DNA from: Parazoarcus communis
Lineage (GTDB): Bacteria; Pseudomonadota; Gammaproteobacteria; Burkholderiales; Rhodocyclaceae
Reading direction: 5' to 3'
Assembly (NCBI RefSeq): GCF_003111645.1
Contig: NZ_CP022187.1
Location: 1,426,001-1,490,000 of the forward strand
DNA: 64,000 nucleotides
The notes beneath the pieces are model-generated. The model ran no database searches and was not told the origin of the DNA. It saw only the letters and a program-made list of their open reading frames with translations. A program made the position numbers and the translations under genes. Positions 45,013 to 54,452 of this stretch are shown in pieces (the first letter of the stretch is position 1; every line of letters starts with the position of its first letter).

Positions 45013-46644
45013 CTACGCTGTCCTGAACCGACTGACTTGTTCTCGCAGCATGTGTGCCAGTTCGACCAGCTCCTGCGCACGCTCACTGGAATTCGCCGTC
45101 GACAGGTGAACCTCTTCGGTATCCTGGGCAATCTGCTCAATACGCTGTGCAATATCGGTGCTGGCTGCGCTTTGTTCCTGCAACGCAAGCTTGATTGAAT
45201 CGACAGCATCGCGAACCGAGCTTGTGGCTTGATTGAGACCCAGCACCGACGATTGAACCTCCTCAGTGTATTGGGCGCCCTCGAGTGCCAGGCGTTGAGT
45301 GAGTGACAGATTCTCCTGCGCCACTTTAGTGCTGTTCTGTACGCCAGTGATCATCGTCGAAATTTCGAGCGTAGAGGCGGTTGTCCGTTCAGCAAGCTTC
45401 CTGACCTCATCTGCTACAACTGCAAAGCCCCGGCCCTGCTCACCTGCGCGCGCGGCCTCAATAGCCGCGTTGAGTGCGAGAAGATTCGTTTGATCAGCAA
45501 TGTCCCGAATCGTCCTGGCAATGCCATTGATGCCGTCAACCTTCGAGCTCAGCTCGTCCATCATGGCCGACGACTGGATCATGCTGTTGGCCACCCTGCT
45601 TATTGTGCCAGTGGTCGCAGTAACCCCGTTAAGGCCTTCGCGGACTTTCTCTTCAGCATCCAGCGATAGCGTAGCGGCCTGGGCCGCATGCTCTGACATG
45701 ACCCCAATACTGACCGTCAGTTGCTCAACGGCGGCCGCAATCGCCGAGGTTGCCGAGCTCTGTTCCTCTGTTCTCAGCGAGATGTTCGTTGAATTGCTCC
45801 GAAGACTATCGCTGGTTTTCAGCACCGCTTCCGAGCTGAGGACAATCTTGTTGATCAGCTCACGCAAGTGCGTCTGCATTGCGTGCGCTGCTGCCAGAAT
45901 GCTTTTCGGGTCTGCGCTGCCAAGCTCGATCTCATGTGTAAGGTCACCTCCGGCAATGCGACTTAAAGCCGTGGCGGTGAACTCAGGCTCCGCGCCAACC
46001 TGACGAAAAACACCGCGCCCTACAAAGATCGTGAACAGGACCACTAACACCAGAACAAGACCGCTTACTGCGATGGCGCTCGTTATTGACGCGTTGAGGA
46101 CGGAAACCAGTTCAATCCGTTTCAGCTCAGCCTGCTTCTCGCTTTGCTTTACCTGGTCCAGCAATAACGCTCGAACAGCGCGCCACGCCGGCGTCTCCCT
46201 GGGCGAAAGGAAGGCGATAGCCTCGCTGACCTGACCGCCCTTGGCCAACTCAAGAACCTCGAACTGCAAGGGCCGCCACTCCGCGATGCGCGCTTCAAGC
46301 TCATCCGCTTTGCTGGCTTCCGTGGTTTCCTTTCTCATGAGTTCGAGCAAACGTACGATCTCCGTGTTGAAGATTTCGCCCGCATTGCTGTAGTTGTCAT
46401 ACCCCTTCTTGTTGGCCGGGTCGAGAATGATGTTCCTTAGCGCCTGCCCCATCTGCAAGCCGTTCGCGTAGGTGACGGTGGCACTGCGATTCAGCGCGAC
46501 AGACTGATCGACAAACTCCAGGAGGTGTGCCTTGCTTCGCTGCGAATACCAGAGCGTTGCGCCTGCCAGTACGACCACGCCGAGAAAGCTGACCAGTCCA
46601 AGCAGCAGAAGACGAGCTTTCAACGATTGAAAATTGTTCAGCAT
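45013..46644 (-). CDS. Methyl-accepting chemotaxis protein
   Basis: 543 residues. Membrane segments lie at about 11-31 and 189-211, enclosing a periplasmic helical sensor of about 155 residues (4HB-like) that could bind a small ligand. A HAMP segment follows (about 212-265), then the cytoplasmic coiled coil with the hairpin [39 protein letters not shown] split over the tip. No C-terminal CheR-binding pentapeptide is seen. Ligand unknown. Confidence 0.95.
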   Translation of the reverse strand: MLNNFQSLKARLLLLGLVSFLGVVVLAGATLWYSQRSKAHLLEFVDQSVALNRSATVTYANGLQMGQALRNIILDPANKKGYDNYSNAGEIFNTEIVRLLELMRKETTEASKADELEARIAEWRPLQFEVLELAKGGQVSEAIAFLSPRETPAWRAVRALLLDQVKQSEKQAELKRIELVSVLNASITSAIAVSGLVLVLVVLFTIFVGRGVFRQVGAEPEFTATALSRIAGGDLTHEIELGSADPKSILAAAHAMQTHLRELINKIVLSSEAVLKTSDSLRSNSTNISLRTEEQSSATSAIAAAVEQLTVSIGVMSEHAAQAATLSLDAEEKVREGLNGVTATTGTISRVANSMIQSSAMMDELSSKVDGINGIARTIRDIADQTNLLALNAAIEAARAGEQGRGFAVVADEVRKLAERTTASTLEISTMITGVQNSTKVAQENLSLTQRLALEGAQYTEEVQSSVLGLNQATSSVRDAVDSIKLALQEQSAASTDIAQRIEQIAQDTEEVHLSTANSSERAQELVELAHMLREQVSRFRTA

Positions 46645-47207
46645 TCTATGTTCCTGTCAGCTTCGCAGCACTACTGTGCCGTAACTTTGCGCCTTGAAGA
46701 CCAGCGCCGGATCTGCGTGAGGACAGCTTCCAGCCATTCGACTGCAGATTGCGTTTGGCCTTGACTACGTAAACGGCAGACTTCCCCAGAACTGAATATT
46801 GATTGTGCAGAAAAATGAGCCTAGAGCGCTTCCTGCGTGTGGGGTAAACCTCGCCATTGCCCGTATTGGGAACTGAAGCGTCCCGCCAACGCCTGCTTCG
46901 ACGATTTCATGCAAAAGCCATATTACCTACGGGCTCGCGATCGAATACTGGGTCCTCCGTGGATCAGACTTCCGCTGATCGCAGATGACCAGACCGTGAC
47001 CTCGCGGGGGTGGCACCGTACGTCAGCACGGCACCAGTCCGAGATGGCTTTGCGGGATCCTCCGCTACGGATTCCCGAATTGGCTAAGACTGAAACGCAA
47101 TGGATACTCCAACAAGCAATCTTGAACGTTCTTTCCTTCAACTTTATGCCTTTCGCAACGAGGCTTCATTGTTACTTGGAGACAGTTCGAGCTGACTGAT
47201 CGGCTGA
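46645..47207. other. Intergenic/remnant DNA left of the decayed porin
   Basis: About 560 bases of lower GC content. A 120-codon frame at 46837-47199 has no family resemblance and is not accepted as a gene. A stop codon at 47205-47207 ends the open frame on the left side of the porin, so a deletion or rearrangement junction is likely close to here. Confidence 0.5.
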
Positions 47208-48293
47208 GGGTCCGCGACCTGTCTGAATATCGATTCGCGTCTCGGCGTACAGATCGATTATTCGCCTACGCCTCAGTTCGAGCTTGTAGGTCAGATCGTT
47301 GCGGCCCGTCGCTCTTCCTGCGCGCCCCTTGGCGACAACATCGAGTGGGCATTCGCAGCCTATCGTCCGCAACCCGATGTGCTCGTGCGTATCGGACGGG
47401 TGAATATCGATTCATTCCTGTTGTCGGATTATCGCAATGTCGGTTTTGCCTACCGTTTCGTGCGTCCTCCGGTTGAATTCTACGGGTCGCTCCCGGTATC
47501 GCTCGACGGCATCGATGTCAGCCGGGATCTGCGGTTTGACAACAGTCGCTGGCGGCTCAAGGCGTTCGCAGGAAGATCCGTGAGCGGTGGCCTCGCCGTC
47601 GACGGCCGCGTCGGGGCAAACCCGGTGTTTGGTGTCACGGTGTCACGTGAGTCGGACGGTTTGACCGTGCGGCTAGGCTTCGCCCGTACCGGTTTTTCCA
47701 GCAATGCGCCGGAACTCCGGCCTCTGATTGATGGCCTGGATGCGATGACAGCCGTACCTGTACCAGAGGTCGCGGCCCAGGCGCGCGAGCTGGCCGCCAG
47801 TCTCGACAACAAGGGCGATCACACGATCTACCAGTCCCTTGGCCTGAACTACGAGGTGCGGGACTGGCAGTGGACACTGGAACTCACCAAGGTTTCCGGT
47901 CATCCGACGTCACGGTTTGTCGCGGGTTATGCCGGTGTCGGACGCCGATTCGGGTCGGTCACACTATCGGGTGGGGTCAGTCGTATCCGTACCCCCGGCT
48001 TGCCGGTGGCAACGCCCGACTGGGCCTCGGCCCTGACGCCGGTCCTCGACCCTGCGGCTGCACAGCAGGCCCAGATTCTGGCGTCGTCTGCGGCCTATGC
48101 CCGCAATGCCTCGGGAGCAAACCAGCAACCCCTGTCACTGGGGCTGCGCTGGGATCCGGACCCGCAAATGTCGCTCAAGGTGCAGTGGGATCACGTCCGG
48201 ATCGATGCAAACGGCGGCAGGTTATGGTCAAACGCAACGCTGGATTCCGGCCACGCCAACGTGATGAGCGTAGCACTGGACTTCATCTTCTGA
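47208..48293 (+). pseudogene. Porin-like outer-membrane protein lacking its N-terminus
   Basis: The frame codes from just after the TGA at 47205 to the stop at 48293, with no start codon near the left end. Coding character is clear well before the first usable start (a GTG at 47379): DSRLGVQIDYSPTPQFELVG and then EWAFAAYRPQPDVLVRIGRV, YRFVRPPVEFYG. The alternating strands and final phenylalanine (VALDFIF) are those of an outer-membrane barrel. The signal peptide and the first strands are missing. Relatives sit upstream of a small PstS-like gene and a GGDEF gene, as here. Probably inactive. Confidence 0.7.
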
Positions 48294-48301
48294 AGTCGCC
48301 C

Positions 48302-48736
48302 ATGTGCAGACTTGTCCTCTCTCTACTGTTCGCTGCCACGATCTTGCAGGCCGTGCATTCACGAGCCGACTTCTTTCTGATTGTGCAAAGCAGCAATCCA
48401 GTACATGCATTGACGCTGAAAGAGGCAGTCGACCTGTTCATGGGGCGCAGCCGGGCGTTTCCGAACGGGGGCTTTGCACTTGTCTTCGATCTGCCGCGCG
48501 ACGATCCGAAACGTGCCGCGTTCTATCGTGCCCTGACCAGCTGGGAGCCTGCGCAGGTTAACAGCTATTGGTCGCGCCTGATGTTCTCCGGGCAAAGCAT
48601 GCCGCCGCAACCCCTGCCCAACGAAGAAGCCGTGATTGACATCGTAAAACGCAATCCCAGCGCATTGGGCTGGGTGACCCGGGAGCCCGCACACAAGGAC
48701 GTACGCACGGTACTGATATTGAAGGGACCGTCCTGA
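48302..48736 (+). CDS. Small PstS-like periplasmic substrate-binding protein
   Basis: 144 residues. A signal peptide (about 1-22, MCRLVLSLLFAATILQAV) precedes a short phosphate-binding-protein-like domain: LTLKEAVDLFMGRSRAFPNG, FYRALTSWEPAQVNSYWSRL, and a final IVKRNPSALGWV. This is the usual length for the solitary PstS-like proteins that accompany porin and sensor genes. It overlaps the GGDEF gene (TGATG). It appears intact although both neighbours are damaged. Confidence 0.75.
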   Translation: MCRLVLSLLFAATILQAVHSRADFFLIVQSSNPVHALTLKEAVDLFMGRSRAFPNGGFALVFDLPRDDPKRAAFYRALTSWEPAQVNSYWSRLMFSGQSMPPQPLPNEEAVIDIVKRNPSALGWVTREPAHKDVRTVLILKGPS

Positions 48737-49843
48737 TGAGAGGGGACGACGCGATCAACCGGACCGGCGGGCTGCAGGCGCGTCTCATGCAGACAATCGT
48801 GCTTGGCGCTGTCGTCTTTTCGGTTGCTGCGGGCGCACTGGCCTTCGTCCTTGGACACCAGCGCGCGGTCCGCACCAGCATTTCCACCCTTTCGGATCTG
48901 GCACAGGCAGTCGAGAAAACGGTTGCGATCGGAGCCTATGCCGGCGACGCTTTTGTTGCGTGAAGTCGCCGACGGGCTGATGCGCAACCCTCTGGTGGCC
49001 TCGGTCGAGGTTCGCTCGGCACGCGGCGAGACCTTGGTCCGGCTGCCCGATGGCCCGCCCCCTGAAGTGTCTGACGACATCGAGCCCATGCATGCCGAAC
49101 GCCTTTTGAGTTCGCCGTTCGACGAGAGTGAATCGGTCGGCGTGTTTGTAATTCGGGCCAACCAGACGCGGGTCAATGGCATTGCCCGACAAGAGGCCTT
49201 GTTGCTGGCAGCCATGATGATCGGCCAGGCCGTGCTGCTTGCACTGCTGCTGTGCGGCGCAGTGGCGGTACTCATATCGCAACCCATCATCAAGCTGGCG
49301 CGGAACATGCGCGCGATGACGCCCGGTTCCACAGAGCGTCTGTACACCCCTGCCCGCCACCGCCGCGATGAGATCGGCTCCTTGATTGGCGGCGCCGTCG
49401 CGGATGGCTCCGCTTTGAGCGTGCTGTGCATCGATCTCGACGGCTTCAAGCAAGTCAATGATGAGCACGGCCATGAAGCCGGCGACCAAGTGCTGAAGGT
49501 CTGCGCCGAACGCATGAACGCAGTGGTCCGGCGCTCCACCGATCTGGCCGGGCGGCTCGGCGGGGACGAGTTCTTGGTGGCCTTGCGCGATGTCGGCCCC
49601 CTGGAGCTGACGCTGAGCGCAACCGTGGCCAATCTGCTGTCCGTGTTGTGCGAACCCGTCATCCTGAGCGGCGGGACGGCAGTGCGCGTCGGTGCCAGTA
49701 TCGGGATTGCCTGTGCGCCACGTGATGGTACCGACCGGGCCACGCTGTTCGAACTGGCGGACGCGAACATGTACGAGGTCAAGCGGACCGGAAAGAACAA
49801 TTTCGCGATGGCCGTCGCGCCCGAGCCCTGCGATCGGCATTGA
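48736..49843 (+). pseudogene. Decayed sensor diguanylate cyclase (GGDEF)
   Basis: The start at 48736 overlaps the PstS-like stop. The first frame encodes a membrane helix (IVLGAVVFSVAAGALAFVLG) and stops at 48963. The protein continues in another frame from about 48950 (LLREVADGLMRNPLVASVEV), so there is a frameshift. Further on, a HAMP-like region (RRDEIGSLIGG) runs straight into VLCIDLDGFKQVNDEHGHEAGD. The N-terminal part of the GGDEF domain and everything usually before it are missing. The GGDEF signature (RLGGDEFLVAL) is intact. Frameshift plus internal deletion indicate loss of function. Confidence 0.75.
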
Positions 49844-49881
49844 TTGACCGGAGTTGATTGGCCGGAGTTGATTGACCGGAG
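49840..49881 (+). repeat. Three tandem 14-bp repeats
   Basis: TTGATTGACCGGAG, TTGATTGGCCGGAG, TTGATTGACCGGAG in direct succession, starting at the last codons of the GGDEF remnant. Likely slippage; no function evident. Confidence 0.9.
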
Positions 49882-50003
49882 TCAGGTTCCCCTGCGCCGG
49901 CGCAGTGCGATGAGAAACGGCAGGCTGAACGGAGCCATATCCCGTCCAGCGCGAAAGCGCGCGGCCAAACCGGCGCTTTCGGCTGAAAGCCGCTTGATCT
50001 CCA

Positions 50004-52019
50004 TCAGTCGGTTTGCGACGCTGATGACGTGCTCCCGCCATTTCGCACTAACGAAGCTGCAAGGGCGATCAATGCGATCAGTCCGGCAAGCCTTGCCCAC
50101 CCGCTGATCTGGGTCTCGACCACCACGCTGTTGCCGGCGGTCGCAGCATAGACTCTTCGCGGCGCCACCGGATCGACCGCGAGCACGGTGATCGGGGGCA
50201 GATCCGCACCGCTGTTGATGATCCGCCAGTGCAGACCGGCATCATCCGAGCGGAAGATGCGTCCCGACCGCCCGCCTGCATATAGCGTCGCCGGGGCCTG
50301 CGGGTCGAATGCGATGGTCTGGATGAAGGGATCGATGAGGCCCTCATTGAGCGGCAGCCAGTGCAACCCCCCGTCCGAAGACCGATGAACACCGCCGCCG
50401 TTGCTTGCCGCGTAGATGACCGCAGGACTGAGCGGATCGATTGCCAGCGCCTGTATATCGAGCTGCCGCAAGCCGATATTGACCGCCAACCAGACCGCCC
50501 CACCCGCAGCGCGCTTGAAGATGCCTTTGCTGGTGCCGACATAGACGGTATCGAGGTGCTGAGGATCGAACACGATGTGTCTGATGATCGCGCCGCCGAT
50601 CTCACCCACGACGCGCCAGTGCTCACCGCCATCCTGTGTGCCGAACAACTCACCGCTGGCACCACCTGCAAGCATGACGCCCTCGTGCCGGGGATGAACT
50701 GCCAGCGAAAACAGGCCGGACCCCACGCCCTGACCCACGACATGCCAGTTTCTGCCTCGGTCGCGGGACATGAAAACACGCCCTCCACCGCTCACTGCAT
50801 GAACCCTGAAATGGTCCACCGGATCGGCGACGATTGCAGACACCCAGGGGTCGGCAATCCCCTGCCCCGCCTCCCACGAGCGCCCCCCATCCAGAGATCT
50901 GAAGGCGCCAGAATACCGGCTGCCGACGTGTATGACGGCGGGCTCGCCTGCCTTGAGCCCCTGATCGATGAGCAGTGTTTCGACCTGCAGATTGTGCAGC
51001 CCGCGATTGGCGCTGCGCCACCCGTCGCCCCCATCCGACGACATCCGCACACCGGCAAACCGCGTCCCCGCAAAGACATGTGCTGGCAAGCGCTCGTCGA
51101 TGGCGAGCGTTTCGACCTCCGAGCCACGCGTCCATGCCGCCACGGCGTGCCAGGTGTGTGCGCCGTTGCCTGAGCTGAACACCTCGCCCGATTGCGTTTG
51201 CGCGTAGAAAGCCCCGCTGGGCGCTCGCGCCAGGCCGGTCACCATGGAATCGTCGAGCCCCTCGTTTGCAGCAGTCCAGGTACGGCCGTCATCACGGGAC
51301 ACGACGACGCCTTCGCCCGGCAGCGCCACAAGAATTGCATCGCTGCCGGCGTCGACAAGCACGTCCTGCACAAACCAACCCGGCATGCCGATTTCCACCC
51401 AGTGCGCGGCGCCGGCCTGCTTGCGGTAGAGGCCACCCATCGTGCCCGCATAGACGGTACCCTGCACCCGCGTATCGGTGGACAGCGCATTCACAAACGC
51501 ATCATTCAGCCCCTCGGAATCGGCTCGCCAGCTTTCACAGGCATCGTCCGAGCGGTATACGCCGCCCCCGAAGCTCGCAACCATCAGCCCGGAAGGGTTC
51601 GCAGGGTCGACGATGATGGCGCGCAGCGCGAGCGTGTCCAGACCTGCATTGCACGGCTGCCAGGTTCGACCGCGGTCTGCGCTGCGGAACACACCTTTTG
51701 CGTCGGTCGCCGCAAAAAGTCGCGAAGGCGTGAGTGGCCCCACGGCGATGTCCACCACGGTCGCACCCGCCAGCCCGGCACTGGCCCGCTGCCAGCGCTT
51801 GGCCGCATCGAGCGAGCGGAATACCCCGCCTTCCCGCGTTCCCGCGTACATCACCCGCGCATCAAGACGATCGAAAGCGATGGTCCGCACCGTCCCCCCC
51901 TCGGGGCCGATCGACTTCCAGCCGCCATCCCACCTTGCACTGCAGAACAGGAACGCAAGCACCACCCACGCGCCAGATACGAGCACACCACCCCACGCCA
52001 CCTCAGAGCGCAAGCTCAT
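50004..52019 (-). CDS. Membrane-anchored BNR/Asp-box beta-propeller protein
   Basis: 671 residues. An N-terminal helix (WGGVLVSGAWVVLAFLFCSA) acts as anchor or signal. Then come a dozen or so Asp-box repeats with the pattern S-x-D-x-G-x-x-W, such as SRDDGRTW, SLDGGRSW, SRDRGRNW and SSDGGLHW. A hydrophobic C-terminal segment (LAGLIALIALAASL) follows. Sialidase catalytic arginines and a RIP motif are not evident, so it is more like the YCF48/sortilin type scaffold than an enzyme. It overlaps the upstream gene by 17 bases and is last in the four-gene minus-strand operon with three mutually related proteins. Probably exposed to the periplasm or cell surface; role unknown. Confidence 0.82.
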   Translation of the reverse strand: MSLRSEVAWGGVLVSGAWVVLAFLFCSARWDGGWKSIGPEGGTVRTIAFDRLDARVMYAGTREGGVFRSLDAAKRWQRASAGLAGATVVDIAVGPLTPSRLFAATDAKGVFRSADRGRTWQPCNAGLDTLALRAIIVDPANPSGLMVASFGGGVYRSDDACESWRADSEGLNDAFVNALSTDTRVQGTVYAGTMGGLYRKQAGAAHWVEIGMPGWFVQDVLVDAGSDAILVALPGEGVVVSRDDGRTWTAANEGLDDSMVTGLARAPSGAFYAQTQSGEVFSSGNGAHTWHAVAAWTRGSEVETLAIDERLPAHVFAGTRFAGVRMSSDGGDGWRSANRGLHNLQVETLLIDQGLKAGEPAVIHVGSRYSGAFRSLDGGRSWEAGQGIADPWVSAIVADPVDHFRVHAVSGGGRVFMSRDRGRNWHVVGQGVGSGLFSLAVHPRHEGVMLAGGASGELFGTQDGGEHWRVVGEIGGAIIRHIVFDPQHLDTVYVGTSKGIFKRAAGGAVWLAVNIGLRQLDIQALAIDPLSPAVIYAASNGGGVHRSSDGGLHWLPLNEGLIDPFIQTIAFDPQAPATLYAGGRSGRIFRSDDAGLHWRIINSGADLPPITVLAVDPVAPRRVYAATAGNSVVVETQISGWARLAGLIALIALAASLVRNGGSTSSASQTD

Positions 52020-52767
52020 GGACGAACACGGCAACGTTGTCTGCGAGACTTGCCCGGATCCGCTGCGCAACAGGTGCATGCGCGCTCAGATCGAGTGAGC
52101 AACGGTAAATGCTTGCGCCAAGCTTGGTCGTGCGCCGATCGAACACCTGGTTCATCAGGTGGGCGACCCGCAAGGAGGTATGGAAGTTGATGCACATCAG
52201 CGTGGTTTCGATCCGCTTGCCGAGCTGGACACAGGTCCCGATATGAAAGCACCCCGCACCCGCCGAATGACTGCTCTCGTCAAATACGGGCGGCATGCCA
52301 CGCTGCGCGGCAGCAAGCGCGCTGCGCGCAAGGCTGCGCTCGACACCGCTCGCATTCGCATGCAACAGCGCCAGCCCAAGCTCGCCGATGGTAAAGCGCT
52401 CGAGCGCCGGCGGGTCGCAGTCGCGCGCCTCCACCGTCCATCCGACGTTATCCATGATGATCATATGGAAGCGGTGCCAGCGATCGAAATCGCGCTCGCG
52501 ATCGAAGCGTGCGTCTGCCCCCAATTGCGCAAAGAGCAGTGCATCCAGCACATCGGCCCGTGCGGCATGAGCAACTCCGGCAACGAAGGACACAAGGCTG
52601 CCCTTTGCAACATAAGCACTTTGCTGCCCATCGCTTGTCGCGGTCGATAACCCCCGCATCGCAGGGCGAAGCGGTCCGGCGAAGGCGCGGCCTGCATGCA
52701 CCAGCCCGGGCGCGGGAAGGGGCAGGTTCTCGACGAAGGCAATCTGTTCCGGGGAGTCGGTCCGCAA
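52003..52767 (-). CDS. Uncharacterised protein, paralogue family member 3
   Basis: 254 residues, no clear signal peptide or membrane helix. It shares with the 262-residue protein at 53462-54250 a KG-x5-F ... AQL-x2-D stretch, then RWHRFHMIIMDNVGWTV (compare AWFANYSKVMSNLGWVM) and a similar end (VAVFVHELAL, compare VSAYVEDLDL). It therefore appears to be a distant paralogue. It contains several cysteines and histidines (GAGCFHIGTC) absent from the paralogue. No known family recognised. It overlaps the BNR gene by 17 bases and follows the 207-residue gene by 52. Confidence 0.7.
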   Translation of the reverse strand: MRTDSPEQIAFVENLPLPAPGLVHAGRAFAGPLRPAMRGLSTATSDGQQSAYVAKGSLVSFVAGVAHAARADVLDALLFAQLGADARFDRERDFDRWHRFHMIIMDNVGWTVEARDCDPPALERFTIGELGLALLHANASGVERSLARSALAAAQRGMPPVFDESSHSAGAGCFHIGTCVQLGKRIETTLMCINFHTSLRVAHLMNQVFDRRTTKLGASIYRCSLDLSAHAPVAQRIRASLADNVAVFVHELAL

Positions 52768-52819
52768 CGGTTTTCACTCCAGTCGTTCGCACACGCCGGG
52801 CCGGGTGCGTGTGGGTCGG

Positions 52820-53443
52820 TCAGGGACGGTTCCCGGCTTCCTCCTGTTCCAGAAACCGGCGCAACAGCACCGGCCGTGCGGTCTCGAAGATCGCCATGTT
52901 GAGCCTCGCTGCCCAGATGGCGAGCCGGAACGCATGACGGGGCGGGGCTTCAGGCACGGCGGCTGTTGGCAGTTCGACCAGTTCCGCAGGGAGCGCAACG
53001 AGCAAGATCGATGTCAGCAGCGGCACTCCATTCGCGTCCTGCTCGACAAGCCCGGCCCAGCGTGGCCGGCGTGGCCATTCACCCGCAACCTGCAGCTTTC
53101 CGATCAGTCCGCGCGTCATCGGATGTTCGCCAAGCGCCTGCTTCAGGATGCGCTTTGCCGCCCCCTCCTGCGTTTCGTCCGGCACTTCGTACGCGGTGTT
53201 CCAGGCACGCTCCACCATGACCCAACCCAGTTTCGCAAGCGTCTTCTCGCAGGTATCCAGCCAGTCATCGGGCTGCGCTTCGATGGACACGCCGACATGG
53301 GCCGCATGTGCCTCGGCCGCCCAGGTCGTCAGCGTCACCGCATCGCGGGCCGCATCGGCGACATCCTGACCAAAGGCGAAGATCAGGTTATCGGAGACGC
53401 GGTACGCCCTCTGAGACTCAAGGTAACGCTCCGTGGCCGTCAC
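52820..53443 (-). CDS. Uncharacterised protein, paralogue family member 2
   Basis: 207 residues, soluble-looking and mainly helical. The region NLIFAFGQDVADAARDAV ... DDWLDTCEKTLAKLGWVMVERAW matches the central part of its neighbours, including the invariant-looking tryptophan followed about 13 residues later by LGWV. Its C-terminal third differs and lacks the beta-rich end of the other two. It lies 18 bases downstream of the 262-residue gene. Not recognised as a known family. Confidence 0.68.
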   Translation of the reverse strand: MTATERYLESQRAYRVSDNLIFAFGQDVADAARDAVTLTTWAAEAHAAHVGVSIEAQPDDWLDTCEKTLAKLGWVMVERAWNTAYEVPDETQEGAAKRILKQALGEHPMTRGLIGKLQVAGEWPRRPRWAGLVEQDANGVPLLTSILLVALPAELVELPTAAVPEAPPRHAFRLAIWAARLNMAIFETARPVLLRRFLEQEEAGNRP

Positions 53444-53461
53444 GCCTTCCCGCCCGCTATC

Positions 53462-54250
53462 CTAGAAACCAAGATCGAGATCTTCGACGTAGGCCGAGAC
53501 ATGGTCGCGCATCTTCTTCTCCAGCGTGGCACGCGCACCTTTGGCGTAGTAATCCTGGTTGAAGGTCGCGACCTTCTGATCCTTGTAGATCGAGACGTCA
53601 GAGCTCTTCCAGTTGAACCACAGCACCGTGGTGTCACGCGTCTTGAAGTCCAGCGCAAACGCGCCGAAGGCCAGCGACAGCGACTCGTTCTCCTTGCTCG
53701 CCACGCCGAGGAGAAACTTCCCGGCCTTGTCGCTCATGGTGGAGTTGTTGAACAGCTTGATACGGTTCCCGTCCCGCGGCAGCTTGCCGATGGCATCAAT
53801 CGCAGCCTTCGCGATCGCCGCCCCGTTCTGCGATGCCACAGCCGTCAGCACCTCGATGATCACGGCATCCACCGACAGCCCCTGCGAGGCCGCCTTGTAC
53901 TTCTCCCAGCTGAACGACATCACCCAGCCGAGGTTGGACATCACCTTGGAATAGTTCGCGAACCATGCCTGCATGCTTTCGAACGACTGATTGTCGGGCA
54001 CCACGATGTCGGAATTGAGCTGTGCCGCCAGCGTGGTGTATTCGATGTCCTGCTTGTCCTGCCCGGAGAGATTCCCCGAGAACGCAGTCACCTGCCCCTT
54101 GATGAGGGCTGCAGTGGGTTTGTCTGTTTCAGCGGTCAGGGGCGCGCCAAGAATGGCTGCACGTTTGGACTGACGTCCGAGCATTCTTGCGTCGGCTTCA
54201 ATGTCCGGAATCTGAAGGGACATCACGTACTGGTCGGAATCCTGTGTCAT
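53462..54250 (-). CDS. Uncharacterised protein, paralogue family member 1
   Basis: 262 residues without signal peptide. It is first in the four-gene minus-strand operon, with GGAGAG 6 bases before the ATG. The helical middle (MQAWFANYSKVMSNLGWVMSFSW) is followed by a section with alternating strands (LSLAFGAFALDFKTRD, TTVLWFNWKSSDVSIYKDQ) and ends KKMRDHVSAYVEDLDLGF. The helical half plus beta half recalls some secreted pore-forming or surface proteins only in general shape; no family match is claimed. It is homologous to the product at 52003-52767 and more distantly to that at 52820-53443. Confidence 0.72.
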   Translation of the reverse strand: MTQDSDQYVMSLQIPDIEADARMLGRQSKRAAILGAPLTAETDKPTAALIKGQVTAFSGNLSGQDKQDIEYTTLAAQLNSDIVVPDNQSFESMQAWFANYSKVMSNLGWVMSFSWEKYKAASQGLSVDAVIIEVLTAVASQNGAAIAKAAIDAIGKLPRDGNRIKLFNNSTMSDKAGKFLLGVASKENESLSLAFGAFALDFKTRDTTVLWFNWKSSDVSIYKDQKVATFNQDYYAKGARATLEKKMRDHVSAYVEDLDLGF

Positions 54251-54452
54251 CTGGCTCTCCGTTATGTGATTCAGGGGCTGATCGACAATGTTCGACGTAA
54301 CGCGCTCAACAGCGGAGGTCGACAGCGGCGTCCTGTCAGTCTAGTTCAATCACCGGGCATTGAAAGTCCGAGGGGAGATGCGCCTGCGATGTGCCTGCGA
54401 TGTGCAGGCGGACCAAGGCCGCCATGCCGTGCGTCATCCGCCCCACCGGCCG

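Noticed and set aside
46837-47199. 120-codon plus-strand frame in the gene-poor region
   Set aside because: No ribosome site, no motif, mixed composition. It could be a remnant of something, but I cannot support a gene.
49882-50100. Alternative-frame tail for the BNR protein (ending LPFLIALRRRRGT)
   Set aside because: Could indicate a frameshift near the BNR C-terminus, but the annotated frame already ends in a plausible helix; evidence is insufficient.
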